64,000 nucleotides of DNA. It comes from Desulfovibrionales bacterium. Its GTDB lineage: Bacteria; Desulfobacterota; Desulfovibrionia; Desulfovibrionales; Desulfovibrionaceae. The first letter of the stretch is position 1. Each line of letters begins with the position of its first letter. Positions 52,138 to 61,626 of the stretch are shown one piece after another. The translations under genes and the position numbers were made by a program. The notes under the pieces are model-generated. The model saw only the letters and a program-made list of their open reading frames with translations, did not search any database and was not told the origin of the DNA. The DNA lies in assembly GCA_030156255.1 (NCBI GenBank), contig JASGMV010000004.1, forward strand, positions 44,313 to 108,312. Direction: 5' to 3'.

Positions 52138-52875
52138 TCACTCGTCCCGACTCGCTGCGGTCGCGGTCGAGAGTGTGTTCAGGTAGTCCACCAGCGGCTG
52201 GGCGCCTGGATTCGTGTATTTGTTTTCAATGACAACGCGATGGGCCGTGGCGTCGGGGTCCAGGTAGTATGCGGCGTTCATCTCCTGCTGCGTCAACAGC
52301 ACGCCGCCTTTCAGCGACACGCCGGCGTACAATCCCACGGGCGCCCAGTAATAGGCCACGTCTTTTGCGGCGGTGTCCGTGGAGGTGATGTTCGCGGCCG
52401 TAACCGGGCCGATGGTGACGCTCGCGTCGCCGCCCAGGGAAAAGCCCGCGTCCACGCCGAGCACCAGCGCCTTGTCGCTGAGCAGCACCAAGACCAGCGG
52501 GCCGGTCTGGAATCCGGCCTGGACGCCGACGCTCATGTCCCCGGTTGTGCAGAAGGCAGGGTAGGACCACCGGCCCGTGGCGTAGTCGCGGCCGAGGATC
52601 ACGCCGACGCCGAGTTGAGCCCCGTAGAGGAAGGCCCCTTTGGTGGTCTCGGGCAGAATGGCCACGCCCTTGGCCCCGGCGATGAGGCTCATGAGGTTTT
52701 CAAGATCGTCCTGGCTTCCCAGCTTTTGCAGGGCGGCGAAGGCCTTGTCCACCACGCGCTGCTCTGAAGATGGTTCATAGGGCTCTTCATTTTTCGAGGC
52801 GCATCCTGCGGTGAAGAGGGCCGCCGCCAGCAGGGACAAGGCCAGCAGGATCAAGGGGCGTTTAAGAGATTCCAT
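52138..52875 (-). CDS. Ysc84/SYLF-domain lipoprotein
   Basis: A 245-residue lipoprotein (lipobox FTAGC) with a SYLF (Ysc84) domain: AKGVAILPETTKGAFLYGAQLG, GGDASVTIGP, GVSLKGGVLLTQQEMN. In eukaryotes this fold binds lipids or actin; bacterial members are periplasmic and of unknown function. The start at 52875 overlaps the stop of the upstream SLC13 gene by 14 bases, so they are translated from one message. An upstream ATG six codons earlier lies inside that gene. Confidence 0.85.
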   Translation of the reverse strand: MESLKRPLILLALSLLAAALFTAGCASKNEEPYEPSSEQRVVDKAFAALQKLGSQDDLENLMSLIAGAKGVAILPETTKGAFLYGAQLGVGVILGRDYATGRWSYPAFCTTGDMSVGVQAGFQTGPLVLVLLSDKALVLGVDAGFSLGGDASVTIGPVTAANITSTDTAAKDVAYYWAPVGLYAGVSLKGGVLLTQQEMNAAYYLDPDATAHRVVIENKYTNPGAQPLVDYLNTLSTATAASRDE

Positions 52876-54073
52876 AGACAAACGGTATAGCACGGTTGAT
52901 CCAGGCAGTCATCAGCAAGGCCGCGGCGAGATTCAGGATCAACCCCAGGGCGAGCATGCGCCAAAGCGACGTTCCGCGCATCTCCCCGAAAGCCAGCGCA
53001 TTCACCGGCGTGGCCGCTGGCGTCATGAACGCGCAGGTGGAGGCGGTGGATACGAGGATCATCAGGGGCAGGGGGGCGGCCCCATGAGCGAGGGCCGCGG
53101 CGTGGATCACGCCGAAAAAGGCCGTGGCGACGATGGTGTTGCTGAAGATTTCGGTGAGCAGAATGACGGACAGCGCTGTGCCCAGATAGAGAAGCCATAC
53201 GGGAGCGTCCTTGCCGATCAGGTCGGCGACGGCCGACGCGGCGAGGTCGTCCAGTCGAAAGATTCGGACCGCGACCAGCACCACTCCCAGCAGCGCGGCG
53301 AAGAGCAGGCCGCGGCGGGGAACGCCGGAGAACAAGTCCCGGATGGTCAACAGCCTCGGCCTCGGGAGCATGGCGCCGACCAGCCAGGCGGCGGTGAACA
53401 GGCAACTCGCCAGCACGGCGTGGGCGGTGTAGCCGGGCCAGATGCTTCTGGCGGCGGCGTCCAGGGTCCAAAAGGCCAGGAAGACGGCGATGGCGGCGGA
53501 GGCGCGCCGCTGTCGGACGTTCAGGGCCGGCGCTCGGCGAACGCCGAGCCGCAGGGACAGGGCGCGCCTCGGAACGGCGCCGGCCAGGACCAGAGCCAGG
53601 GCGATTGCGAGCAGAACCAGGACCAGGGGCAGCGCCCAGAGGAGCCAACTGCCGAAGGTGATGCGCTCCGCCCCAGGAACGTGGAAATAGTCCAATGCGC
53701 CCAAAAGCAGCATGTTGGCGGGGCTTCCGATGAGCGACCCCATGCCGCCGATGTTGGCCCCGTACACGACGCTCAGCGTCAGGGCCGTGGTGAGGGGGAC
53801 TCCGGCGCGTTTGGCCTGTTCGTCAAGCTCCTTGAGCGTCGGCAGCAGGGCCAGAACGGTGATGGTGTTGGAGACCAGCAGGGAAAGAAAACCGGCCGAG
53901 GCGACCACGGCGGCCAGGACCGAAACGATGCGTCCGCGTCCGGCTTCGAGAGCCTTGGCCGCCAGGGCCTCGGCCAGGCCGGTCGCGTCCATGAGCCGGT
54001 ACAGGACGTATCCTCCGCCGAAGAGCAGCAGCAGGGGCAGCCGGGAGAGCAGATAGGTCGACGCCGCGTCCAT
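52862..54073 (-). CDS. SLC13-type anion permease
   Basis: A 403-residue membrane transporter with about eleven hydrophobic segments. The family motifs are SVVYGANIGGMGSLIGSPANM in the first half and STCAFMTPAATPVNALAFG in the second, the paired binding-site hairpins of the sodium/dicarboxylate (DASS) or sulfate-transporting SLC13 family. Substrate is open; dicarboxylates or sulfate are typical, and in this organism sulfate is attractive but unproven. The ribosome binding site is weak. Its operon partner is the Ysc84 lipoprotein. Confidence 0.85.
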   Translation of the reverse strand: MDAASTYLLSRLPLLLLFGGGYVLYRLMDATGLAEALAAKALEAGRGRIVSVLAAVVASAGFLSLLVSNTITVLALLPTLKELDEQAKRAGVPLTTALTLSVVYGANIGGMGSLIGSPANMLLLGALDYFHVPGAERITFGSWLLWALPLVLVLLAIALALVLAGAVPRRALSLRLGVRRAPALNVRQRRASAAIAVFLAFWTLDAAARSIWPGYTAHAVLASCLFTAAWLVGAMLPRPRLLTIRDLFSGVPRRGLLFAALLGVVLVAVRIFRLDDLAASAVADLIGKDAPVWLLYLGTALSVILLTEIFSNTIVATAFFGVIHAAALAHGAAPLPLMILVSTASTCAFMTPAATPVNALAFGEMRGTSLWRMLALGLILNLAAALLMTAWINRAIPFVYGIS

Positions 54074-54117
54074 GGTGGGTTCTTATCGCGGGCGGAGCGC
54101 AGTGTAAATTCGCAGCG

Positions 54118-55932
54118 CTAAGAGCGTTCTTTCTCTCGGGCGTTCAGGGTCTTGAACCGCTCCAGCAGAATGTTGAACAGTTCGTCGGCCATCTGGCTGA
54201 GAGAACTGAAGTAGTAGCGCAACCCTTCTGATTTTACCGAATCTTCGACATTGAAGAAAAAGCGGTGAAACCGGCGGTTGGAGAAGTTGCGGTAACGCTG
54301 CAGCATGAACGATGTATTGTCGTCGTCGAACCGTTGCACGGTCCGGGCCCCCTGCTCCAGCACGTCGGGAGCTTCTGGATTCGCCGCCAACAGGAGCAGA
54401 TACTCTTGCGCCAGCTTGCGGATTTCCCTCCACTTGCCCAGCTCCCGGCCGATCCAATCCTTGATCAGAATCGACGGGACAGTTTGTTTTTCAAAAGAAA
54501 GCGCTTGGGTGCGCTCCGCGAGTCCCGGGGCTTCCGGCAGGTCAGGGGCCGGGTCGACGACGATGGGGTCGCCGTAGATAATGGAATGGGGCGCGGTTTG
54601 CACCACTTCGAGGTTGGCCGTTCGGATGCGGTCGAGAAACCAGTAGGCGACATCCAGGAAGTTGAGGTTGGTGAACATCAAGCTTCCGTTCGCGGCCGTG
54701 GTCGGGACGAGCTTGGTTTTTTTTCCGTGTTCAGCTTCGGGCAAGAGGCGGGGGCCATGTATGGAGTCCTTGGAGTAGCTCAGAGCGTCCGGGTCGTCGG
54801 AGGCCAGTTGCGCTCCCGTCAGCACGACCCGGCGACATCCCAGATATTCGGCCAGGGAAAAAGCCGTGGTGATGACGGATCCATGCAGTCGGAGGGAGTC
54901 TCGTTTTGGGGACAGTTGCCCTTCGACGTTTCCAAAGAAGTAGATGCGCGGAAAGATATTGCTCGGGACCTTGGACATGCAGTGGGCGACGAGCCGGCAT
55001 TTTTGGAGCCGGGGCAGCCCCTCGAAGGCCTTGCCCGCCGATAGAGAGGTGTCGTTGATAACGCAAAAGTCCGGCTCCACGCCGTGAGCCAGCAGCGTGC
55101 GCATGGCGTTGTTGACGGCGATGACCACCGCCCGGTTCCGGTTGGCTTGGAGCCAGTCGAGTTTTTCGTCCAGGGCGGGGCCGGCTGCGACCAGGATCGC
55201 CGTTTCTCCCGAAAGAGCGTCTTGCAGGTCGTTGATCGATCCGGCCTCTTGGGCGTCGAGGAGAATGTTTTCGTAGAGGTGGGCGATGCGGTCGTAGATG
55301 GCGTCCCGGCGCATGGGGCGAATGGGTCGGCCGCGTTGAAATTCCTGGGACTCCAGCGGGTAGATGGCCTTACGATAGTGAGCGATTTCCACTTGCCGGG
55401 CGTATTTCTCTACGAGTTGCGGACAAGCCTGAAACAGTCCGGTGTCGGCAAGCACCACGGGAAAGCCGAATCGAAAGATTTCGGACGGAATCGGAGCCGA
55501 GGGCGTAAATTTGTCCGGATCGCCGCCGAGAAACAGGACGTTGCGCCGGACAAAACTCCTGGGTCCTTTGGAGGCGACATAATCGCCCAGCCGGTCGATA
55601 TCCGGCTCGCAAACGATTTTCAGGCGTGTCTGGTCGTCCAGGACGCCAAGGAATTCCGGCGAGTCTTCACATCCGATGAAAACAAGGAGTCGGGTGGCTT
55701 CGAGGACGTCGGCCATCGAAGCGTCGGGCGGCAATTCCGACCATGTGGGTGGAACTGAGAGATTGTCGGCGAAAGGCGTTCTCAAGTCCGGGGGAGCGTA
55801 GGTGTAGAGCGGAAAACGCTTCGGGATGCGGTGCCGTCCCGAGTAGACGGCTTCCTGGCAAGCGCTTTGCCTGCTTAAGGCCAGCAGCCCCAGCTGTTTG
55901 AGGACTTCCAATCCTGCGGTCTTCGTAACCAT
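54118..55932 (-). CDS. Maf-type (DUF115) motility-associated glycosyltransferase
   Basis: A 604-residue soluble protein related to the motility accessory factors that attach pseudaminic acid or other sugars to flagellin. The central DUF115 block is recognisable: YENILLDAQEAGSINDL, TAILVAAGPALDEKLDWL, VVIAVNNAMRTLLAHGVEPD, SVITTAFSLAEYLGCRRV and VLTGAQLASDDPDALSY. ATG 55932 was chosen; no ribosome binding site is obvious and a longer frame reaches into the end of mutL. Flagellar genes are elsewhere in the window (fliN, cheX), so flagellin modification is a plausible role. Confidence 0.8.
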   Translation of the reverse strand: MVTKTAGLEVLKQLGLLALSRQSACQEAVYSGRHRIPKRFPLYTYAPPDLRTPFADNLSVPPTWSELPPDASMADVLEATRLLVFIGCEDSPEFLGVLDDQTRLKIVCEPDIDRLGDYVASKGPRSFVRRNVLFLGGDPDKFTPSAPIPSEIFRFGFPVVLADTGLFQACPQLVEKYARQVEIAHYRKAIYPLESQEFQRGRPIRPMRRDAIYDRIAHLYENILLDAQEAGSINDLQDALSGETAILVAAGPALDEKLDWLQANRNRAVVIAVNNAMRTLLAHGVEPDFCVINDTSLSAGKAFEGLPRLQKCRLVAHCMSKVPSNIFPRIYFFGNVEGQLSPKRDSLRLHGSVITTAFSLAEYLGCRRVVLTGAQLASDDPDALSYSKDSIHGPRLLPEAEHGKKTKLVPTTAANGSLMFTNLNFLDVAYWFLDRIRTANLEVVQTAPHSIIYGDPIVVDPAPDLPEAPGLAERTQALSFEKQTVPSILIKDWIGRELGKWREIRKLAQEYLLLLAANPEAPDVLEQGARTVQRFDDDNTSFMLQRYRNFSNRRFHRFFFNVEDSVKSEGLRYYFSSLSQMADELFNILLERFKTLNAREKERS

Positions 55933-56038
55933 ACGCCAAGTTAAAGAAAACTCAGGCGGTGCGTCAAGCTCGGTTCCGGAAAGAATCCATAACAGTTCCG
56001 TAAAGGATAAGCGGCTCGGGTTGCATGCTGGGAGCGGT

Positions 56039-57937
56039 TCAGCCGGTTCGTTTGAACATTTTGGCCAGCTCGCGCTCCCCAAGCCGCACGACAACGGGCC
56101 GCCCGTGGGGGCAATGCTCGCGATTGTCGGTTTGCAGCCACGTCTCCAACAGGCTCAAGGCTTCGCCGCGGCTCAGGCGGTCTCCGGCTTTGACCGCGGC
56201 GCGGCAGGACATGAGCACCCACAGCTCTTCCAGGCTGTCGGCCTGGCCGTCCAATGCGGATCGCAGGTAATTCAGGGCCTGGCCCGCGTCCAACTCGCCG
56301 GGGCAGGCCCTGACAAGAACGCCGGCGTTCTGTATTTCCAGATCGAATCCCAGGGAGCGAAAGGCCGACCACAGCGATTGCAGGCGTTCCGCCTCGGAAG
56401 GATGCAGGCTCATGCTGAGCGGCATGGCCAGAGGCCTTGCCAGCGCGCTGGCCGCGGCCCTGCGGCGCGCCTCAAAGAGAATCCTTTCGTGGGCCGCGTG
56501 CTGATCCACCAGGAGCAGCTCGCCCGAAGTCTCGACAAGGGCCAGGTAGGCGTTCGCGATTTGGCCGAGATAGTTCAGGCCGTGGGAGAGCAGCACGTTT
56601 CCGTTGTAGGTTCGGGCGTCGTCGCGAACCGCGGCCGGGACGGCCAGGTCGCGCTCCCAGTAGGGCTGCTCGGCGTCGAAAGCTTGGGGCTCGGCGGAGA
56701 AAGAGGCGTCGGAGGGCGTCGCCCCCAACGATGGGGGCCCGGCGTCGAAAGACGAGGAGCCCGGGCCTGTCGGCGGGGCGTCCGGGAGGTCGGCGGCAGG
56801 CGTCTGGCTTGTGGGATCGGCGCGCCGCGGATCGGGGCGGACGTCGAGAAGCTGTTGGTACGGCGAAGGCGGCGCAGGCCGGGTCGGCGCCAGGACGAAC
56901 GCCTCGTCGCTTGCGCCTTCCGGGGGGCGCAGGGTGGAGGCCTTGTCCAAGGCGCGGACAATGGCCGTGCGCACCGCGGAGAATACCGCGTCCTCCCGCC
57001 GGAAGCGGACTTCCAGCTTGGCCGGGTGGACGTTGACGTCCACCTCGGCCGGGGGCAGGTCCACGAAGATGACGGCTTGAGGCTGCTCCCGGCTGATGAG
57101 CCGACCCTTGTAGGCGTTTTTGACCGCGCCCATGAGCAGTTTGTCGGACACGGGCCTGCCGCGCACGTAGAGCAGGATGCGGTCGGCGCGGGCCTGGGCC
57201 GTATTCGGCGACCCGGCCAGCCCCGCCACGCGCACGCCGGCCTGCTCGTGCTCCACGGGGATGAGTCCTTCGCACACCGCCTCGGGCCAGAATAGGGAGA
57301 GCCGCTCCTGGAGGCTTTGTCCCTGGGGCAGATCGAACTGCGTCTTGCCGTCGACAGCCCAGAGAAAGGCGGTTTCCGGGTGGGCCAGAGCCAGGCGAAA
57401 CACGGCCTCCCGGCTCCGGCGCGCCTCGGCGGCCTCGGTTTTGAGAAATTTGAGCCGGGCCGGGACGTTGGCGAACAGGTCGCTCACTTCCGCCCGGGTT
57501 CCCGGATTCATGGCCGCAGGCCCGGCCTCTTCGATTTCGCCGAAGTTGGAGACGATGCGCCAGCCCGTATCCGCATCCTGGCGGGTGCGGGAGCTGAAGG
57601 AAAGCTTGGACACCGCGGCGACGCTGGGTAGGGCCTCGCCGCGAAATCCCAGGGTGGCGACGTTGAAGAGGTCTTCGTCCGAGGAGATTTTGCTGGTCGC
57701 GTGCCGGGTCACGGCCAATTCGAGCTGGTCCGCGGGAACGCCCGAGCCGTCGTCCTGAATCGTGATGCGGGCAAGGCCTCCGCGTTCGATCGCCGCTTCG
57801 ATGCGCTCGGCGCCGGCGTCGAGGCTGTTCTCCACCAGCTCCTTGATCACGCCGGCCGGCCGGTCCACCACCTCGCCGGCGTTGATCCGGTTGCGCAGGT
57901 CGGGCGGCAGAAGGCGAATGGGGCGGGCTTGGTCCAT
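56039..57937 (-). CDS. mutL: DNA mismatch repair protein MutL (endonuclease type)
   Basis: MutL couples MutS mismatch recognition to strand incision. The 632-residue protein has the GHKL ATPase N-terminus (NSLDAGAERIEAA, DDGSGVP, ATLGFRGEALPS) and a C-terminal endonuclease with DQHAAHERILFE and CPHGRP, the metal-binding motifs of the incising type. It therefore does not need MutH, as expected outside the Enterobacteria. The middle linker is proline-rich. GGAG precedes ATG 57937. lptD ends two bases upstream. Confidence 0.95.
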   Translation of the reverse strand: MDQARPIRLLPPDLRNRINAGEVVDRPAGVIKELVENSLDAGAERIEAAIERGGLARITIQDDGSGVPADQLELAVTRHATSKISSDEDLFNVATLGFRGEALPSVAAVSKLSFSSRTRQDADTGWRIVSNFGEIEEAGPAAMNPGTRAEVSDLFANVPARLKFLKTEAAEARRSREAVFRLALAHPETAFLWAVDGKTQFDLPQGQSLQERLSLFWPEAVCEGLIPVEHEQAGVRVAGLAGSPNTAQARADRILLYVRGRPVSDKLLMGAVKNAYKGRLISREQPQAVIFVDLPPAEVDVNVHPAKLEVRFRREDAVFSAVRTAIVRALDKASTLRPPEGASDEAFVLAPTRPAPPSPYQQLLDVRPDPRRADPTSQTPAADLPDAPPTGPGSSSFDAGPPSLGATPSDASFSAEPQAFDAEQPYWERDLAVPAAVRDDARTYNGNVLLSHGLNYLGQIANAYLALVETSGELLLVDQHAAHERILFEARRRAAASALARPLAMPLSMSLHPSEAERLQSLWSAFRSLGFDLEIQNAGVLVRACPGELDAGQALNYLRSALDGQADSLEELWVLMSCRAAVKAGDRLSRGEALSLLETWLQTDNREHCPHGRPVVVRLGERELAKMFKRTG

Positions 57938-57939
57938 GG

Positions 57940-60213
57940 CTATTCTCCAAAGCTGAACAAATCGATTTGAGCCGAAAAACGGGTGTCGTAATCGGTGTAG
58001 GAGTAGATGAGCCTCAAGGTGAAGCACTCGTGGTTCCACGCCAGGCGCAGCCGCCGCTCGATATTTTTTTGGTCCACGGCGTCGAATTCCCAGTCGACGC
58101 CGGCCGTGAACTTGCTGGTCAAAAATACTTCGCCGCCGAGGCGGATGACGCGCATCCTGTCCTGATGCTGGCGGGTGAACTCGTCCACCGGCTCCTTGAA
58201 GCTGAGGCCGAAATAGACGGAGCCCAGGTCGTCGTCGCTCAAGGTGAGGTAGTGGTCGTGCTCCGTGACGTCGCCGATGTACGGGGAGAAGTAGGTGCGC
58301 AAGGTCAGGGACAGGTAACGCAGCGGTTTGATGGTGAGCTCGGCCAGAATGTCCGAGAAGGGCCGCCTGGGGTATTCGTCCAGGTCCACGGATCTGGTCG
58401 CTTCGAAGAAGTCGTAGCTTTGCTCCAGGCGAAGGCGGAAGAAGTCGATGTAGTCAGGGGCCAGGGACGCCTTGTCCGTGGATTTGTCCAGGGAGACGGT
58501 TTCCCGCTTGCGGTCCAGAACGTTGGTCAGCGAGTAGGTGATGGTGTTGGTCCGGCTGATGCGGTCGTCGCGGTCGAATTCCGGCAAACGCTCCTGGTAG
58601 TCGTTGCGGGGAATGTAGGAATATTCGACCCGCGGCTGAATGGAGTGCTTGAGGGCGGTCCATTCGCTTTCGCCGACGGTTGTGTAGTTGGCCCGCAGCG
58701 TGTGGTCCAGGGAGAAGGTGCGGTAGAGTTCGGTGAAAGCGGAAACGCCGAGCTCCGGCAGGGTGCGCGTGGGCATGGAGTCGTCGGTAAGGTTCGGATC
58801 GTTTTCCTTGCGGGTGACGGCGTAAACCGTTTCGCGCAGGCCCGCCTTGGGGATGAACGTGAAGCCTCCGGCCTTGAGAGGCAGGCTCAGAGCCGGGTTG
58901 ACGTCGAGCCGGCCGGCGGTCGTGCCGTATTGCCTCCAAAAATAGGTGAACTGCGAGCCCATTTCCCACTCAAGCGGTCCGGCGCCTGGCACGTTGTCCT
59001 TGAAGGCGAAGAAGTCGAATTCGGGCAACCGCTGCACCGTGGGGTTCTTGTCTCCGGGATTGTTGCCGTTCATGTAATTGGTGGATTCCGTGTACTGCAA
59101 TTTGGCTGCGACGCCGGTTTTCTCCCAGGAGCGCGTCAGCAGGGCGGTGGACGTCCGGTTCTGGGCGTCGGATTCGCCGATGTCGCGTCCGAACTGATCC
59201 AGGAATTCCTCCTGCGAAGCGTCGAACCCCGAGACGCCGCTCTCGAATTCTCTAAGATAATCCTGGTCCGAGACATAATCCAGGTCAATCTTTACGTTCC
59301 AGTCCGGAGAGCCGACGTAGCCGTCGTATTTGCTGCGCAGCCAGTAGCGGCTGTGGTTGGGCCGCGTGAGCCCGTCTCCCTGGAATTGTTCGCTTTCGTC
59401 CGCTTCGCTGTCGACCGAGGTGTCGTCGTGGAGATAGTCGAATCGCCACAGTCCTTTTGAGCGGGAGTCCGGAGTGTTGCGCCACTCCACGCCCTGCATG
59501 AAGCCGCGCTTGGTCATGTAGTTTTCGTAAAAGGTGATGTCGTTTTCATCGTCCAGGGCCCAGTAGATGGGCTGGTTGTAGAAGAGGCCGTTTCTGGAGC
59601 TTGAGCCCACTTCCGGAAAAAGCAGGCCGCTTTGGCGCTGGCGCATGACGGGAAGCTGCAGATAAGGCGTGTAGATTACGGTCTGGTTTCGGATTTTGAA
59701 ATCCGCGTCCCAGAGCATGGCGTAGCCGTCAAGCGTCACGTAGCCTTGCTCTGCGCCCACGGACCACGCCGGCGTGTCTCCGGAGCAGGCGGTGATGCGC
59801 GCATCCTTGAAACCGTAGCTGTCCCCCTTGTATTTCCTGATGAGTTTGCTTTCCAGATAGATGTGAGGTTTGGTTACGAAAAGCCGACCGTCCTTGAGCC
59901 AGCCGGCCATAGTCTTCAAGTCGAATTCCGCCTCGGAGGCCTGGTAATGGTCGCCGTTCCACCTGGCGCGCACGTGGCCTTTGAGAAAGACCCAGGACGT
60001 GGCTTCATAGTACCGCACGAAGTCCGCGGAGAGAAAATTGTCATCGAAACGAAGGGTGGCGTTGCCCCAGGCCTGGACGTACTCGCTGTCGTGCTGGGCC
60101 ACGATGCGATCCGCGGTAAACGTCCACGTGCTGTTCTGCTCGGCCCGACAAGGCGTCGCCAAGAGCAGAAGGAGCAGGATGATGAAGAGAGGGCGGATCA
60201 GCCTCGGGGTCAA
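57940..60213 (-). CDS. lptD: LPS-assembly protein LptD
   Basis: The outer-membrane beta-barrel that places LPS on the cell surface. The 757-residue protein has a signal peptide (LFIILLLLLLATPCRA), an OstA-type N-terminal jelly roll (WTFTADRIVAQHDSEYVQAW, YYEATSWVFLKGHV), and a long barrel domain rich in alternating strands, with the LptD landmark VIYTPYLQLPV. It starts with TTG, the only sensible start for the signal peptide. Cysteines for the usual disulfides are scarce, so it may fold without them. It precedes mutL in an operon. Confidence 0.92.
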   Translation of the reverse strand: MTPRLIRPLFIILLLLLLATPCRAEQNSTWTFTADRIVAQHDSEYVQAWGNATLRFDDNFLSADFVRYYEATSWVFLKGHVRARWNGDHYQASEAEFDLKTMAGWLKDGRLFVTKPHIYLESKLIRKYKGDSYGFKDARITACSGDTPAWSVGAEQGYVTLDGYAMLWDADFKIRNQTVIYTPYLQLPVMRQRQSGLLFPEVGSSSRNGLFYNQPIYWALDDENDITFYENYMTKRGFMQGVEWRNTPDSRSKGLWRFDYLHDDTSVDSEADESEQFQGDGLTRPNHSRYWLRSKYDGYVGSPDWNVKIDLDYVSDQDYLREFESGVSGFDASQEEFLDQFGRDIGESDAQNRTSTALLTRSWEKTGVAAKLQYTESTNYMNGNNPGDKNPTVQRLPEFDFFAFKDNVPGAGPLEWEMGSQFTYFWRQYGTTAGRLDVNPALSLPLKAGGFTFIPKAGLRETVYAVTRKENDPNLTDDSMPTRTLPELGVSAFTELYRTFSLDHTLRANYTTVGESEWTALKHSIQPRVEYSYIPRNDYQERLPEFDRDDRISRTNTITYSLTNVLDRKRETVSLDKSTDKASLAPDYIDFFRLRLEQSYDFFEATRSVDLDEYPRRPFSDILAELTIKPLRYLSLTLRTYFSPYIGDVTEHDHYLTLSDDDLGSVYFGLSFKEPVDEFTRQHQDRMRVIRLGGEVFLTSKFTAGVDWEFDAVDQKNIERRLRLAWNHECFTLRLIYSYTDYDTRFSAQIDLFSFGE

Positions 60214-60310
60214 GGAAACATCCGGAGGTCTCGGGTTGCATGTTCATAGCGGGCGCATGCGAGGCGCCCGAGCGGACCTCGCATGGCGCGAGGACGCGCG
60301 GCCGCTCTGC

Positions 60311-61285
60311 TTACAGATACTGGTCGGCTTGCATCAGGTGGCGTTGAACGTAGTCGGCCGCCGCATCTTCCAGGGACGTAAAAGGCTTGGCGTATCCCGC
60401 GTCCTTCAGCCGCCGCATCTGGGCCTGGGTGAAATACTGGTACTTCTCCCGCAAGGTCTCCGGCATATCCACGTATTCGACGTTCACCGGCTTGTTCATG
60501 GCCCGGAATACGGCCTCGGCCAGCTCGTTCCAGGAGCGCGCCTGGCCGCAGCCGACGTTGAAGAGCCCGGAGACGTCGGGATGCTCGACCAGCCACGCCA
60601 CCACATCCACCACGTCCTTGACGTACACGAAGTCGCGCTGCTGGCCGCCGTCTTCGTATTCTTTCCGGTACGATTTGAACAGCTTGAGCTTGCCGGTTTG
60701 GTTGATCTGGTCGAAGGCCTTGCGCACTACGCTCATCATGTCGCCCTTGTGGTACTCGTTGGGGCCGAACACGTTGAAGAACTTGAGGCTCACGATGTGG
60801 TCGAACAGCTTGGCGCGGTGGGCCCACAAGTCGAACAGCTGCTTGGTGTAGCCGTACATGTTCAGCGGGCGCAAGCTTTCGATGCGGTCCAGGTCGTCGT
60901 CGAAACCCAGGGAGCCGTCTCCGTACGTGGCGGCGCTGGAGGCGTTGATGAACTTGATGGAGTTGTTCAGGGCGAAACGGCAAACCATCTGGGTGTAGCG
61001 GTAGTTGTTGTCCATCAGATAATTGGCGTCCGTCTCCGTGGTGGAGGAGCAGGCGCCCATGTGGATGATGGATTCGCAGCCGAAGGGATCCTCCCCTTTC
61101 TCGACGACCAGGTGCAGGAAGTCTTTTTTATGGATGTAGTCCTCGAACCGCAGCTTCACGAGATTTTTCCATTTCTCGCTACGGCCGAGGTCATCCACAA
61201 CCAGGATGTCGGTGACGCCCAACTGGTTGAGCTTCCAGACGATGGCGCTGCCGATAAAACCCGCCGCGCCGGTGACGATGTGCAT
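60311..61285 (-). CDS. hldD: ADP-L-glycero-D-manno-heptose 6-epimerase
   Basis: Makes the L-glycero heptose for LPS inner core. The 324-residue NADP short-chain epimerase shows TGAAGFIGSAIVW, the heptose-specific HMGACSSTTETDANYLM, the catalytic YGYTKQ (YxxxK), and KFFNVFGPNEYHKG. AAGGAGCCGTC precedes the ATG. A structured element (61298-61416) lies immediately upstream. Confidence 0.96.
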   Translation of the reverse strand: MHIVTGAAGFIGSAIVWKLNQLGVTDILVVDDLGRSEKWKNLVKLRFEDYIHKKDFLHLVVEKGEDPFGCESIIHMGACSSTTETDANYLMDNNYRYTQMVCRFALNNSIKFINASSAATYGDGSLGFDDDLDRIESLRPLNMYGYTKQLFDLWAHRAKLFDHIVSLKFFNVFGPNEYHKGDMMSVVRKAFDQINQTGKLKLFKSYRKEYEDGGQQRDFVYVKDVVDVVAWLVEHPDVSGLFNVGCGQARSWNELAEAVFRAMNKPVNVEYVDMPETLREKYQYFTQAQMRRLKDAGYAKPFTSLEDAAADYVQRHLMQADQYL

Positions 61286-61626
61286 GACGGCTCCTTGCTT
61301 AGCCGGCTGTCGAAAAGCGCACGATTGCTGGGCTGCGGCGCAAGGTCAAATTTGGCGCATGAGAACCATGCGTCCATATCGACTTTTTATTGCACATCGC
61401 GTACGCGCGTTTTCAAACGGCCTGGATAAAGGATACTTTCAACTCCCTGCTGGGGAAACGAATCTCTGTCGTTCTTTTCAGACACACTACGGGCGCGGAA
61501 TGATACGTCCTTCGGGGGCGCAAGGCAAGTTGGCGGGGGCGGCCTTCGGCGCGCGGTCCTTGGCGGAGGCGGGATCGGCGGCCCTGTCGGACTTCGGAAG
61601 GCGTTTGGCGATTCAAAAAGGGGCCT
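61286..61626. other. hldD leader with structured element; end of galE gap
   Basis: About 340 bases. 61298-61416 is copy 2 of the leader element. Nothing recognisable fills the remaining 200 bases to galE. Confidence 0.5.
61298..61416 (-). repeat. Structured leader element, copy 2
   Basis: On the minus strand it begins TTGAAAACGCG and ends CCGGCTAAG, four bases before the hldD ribosome binding site. It has a GTC...GAC outer stem and a perfect CGCATG-AGAAC-CATGCG hairpin (61356-61372). The layout is that of copy 1 at 29016-29163 although most bases have changed. Confidence 0.55.
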
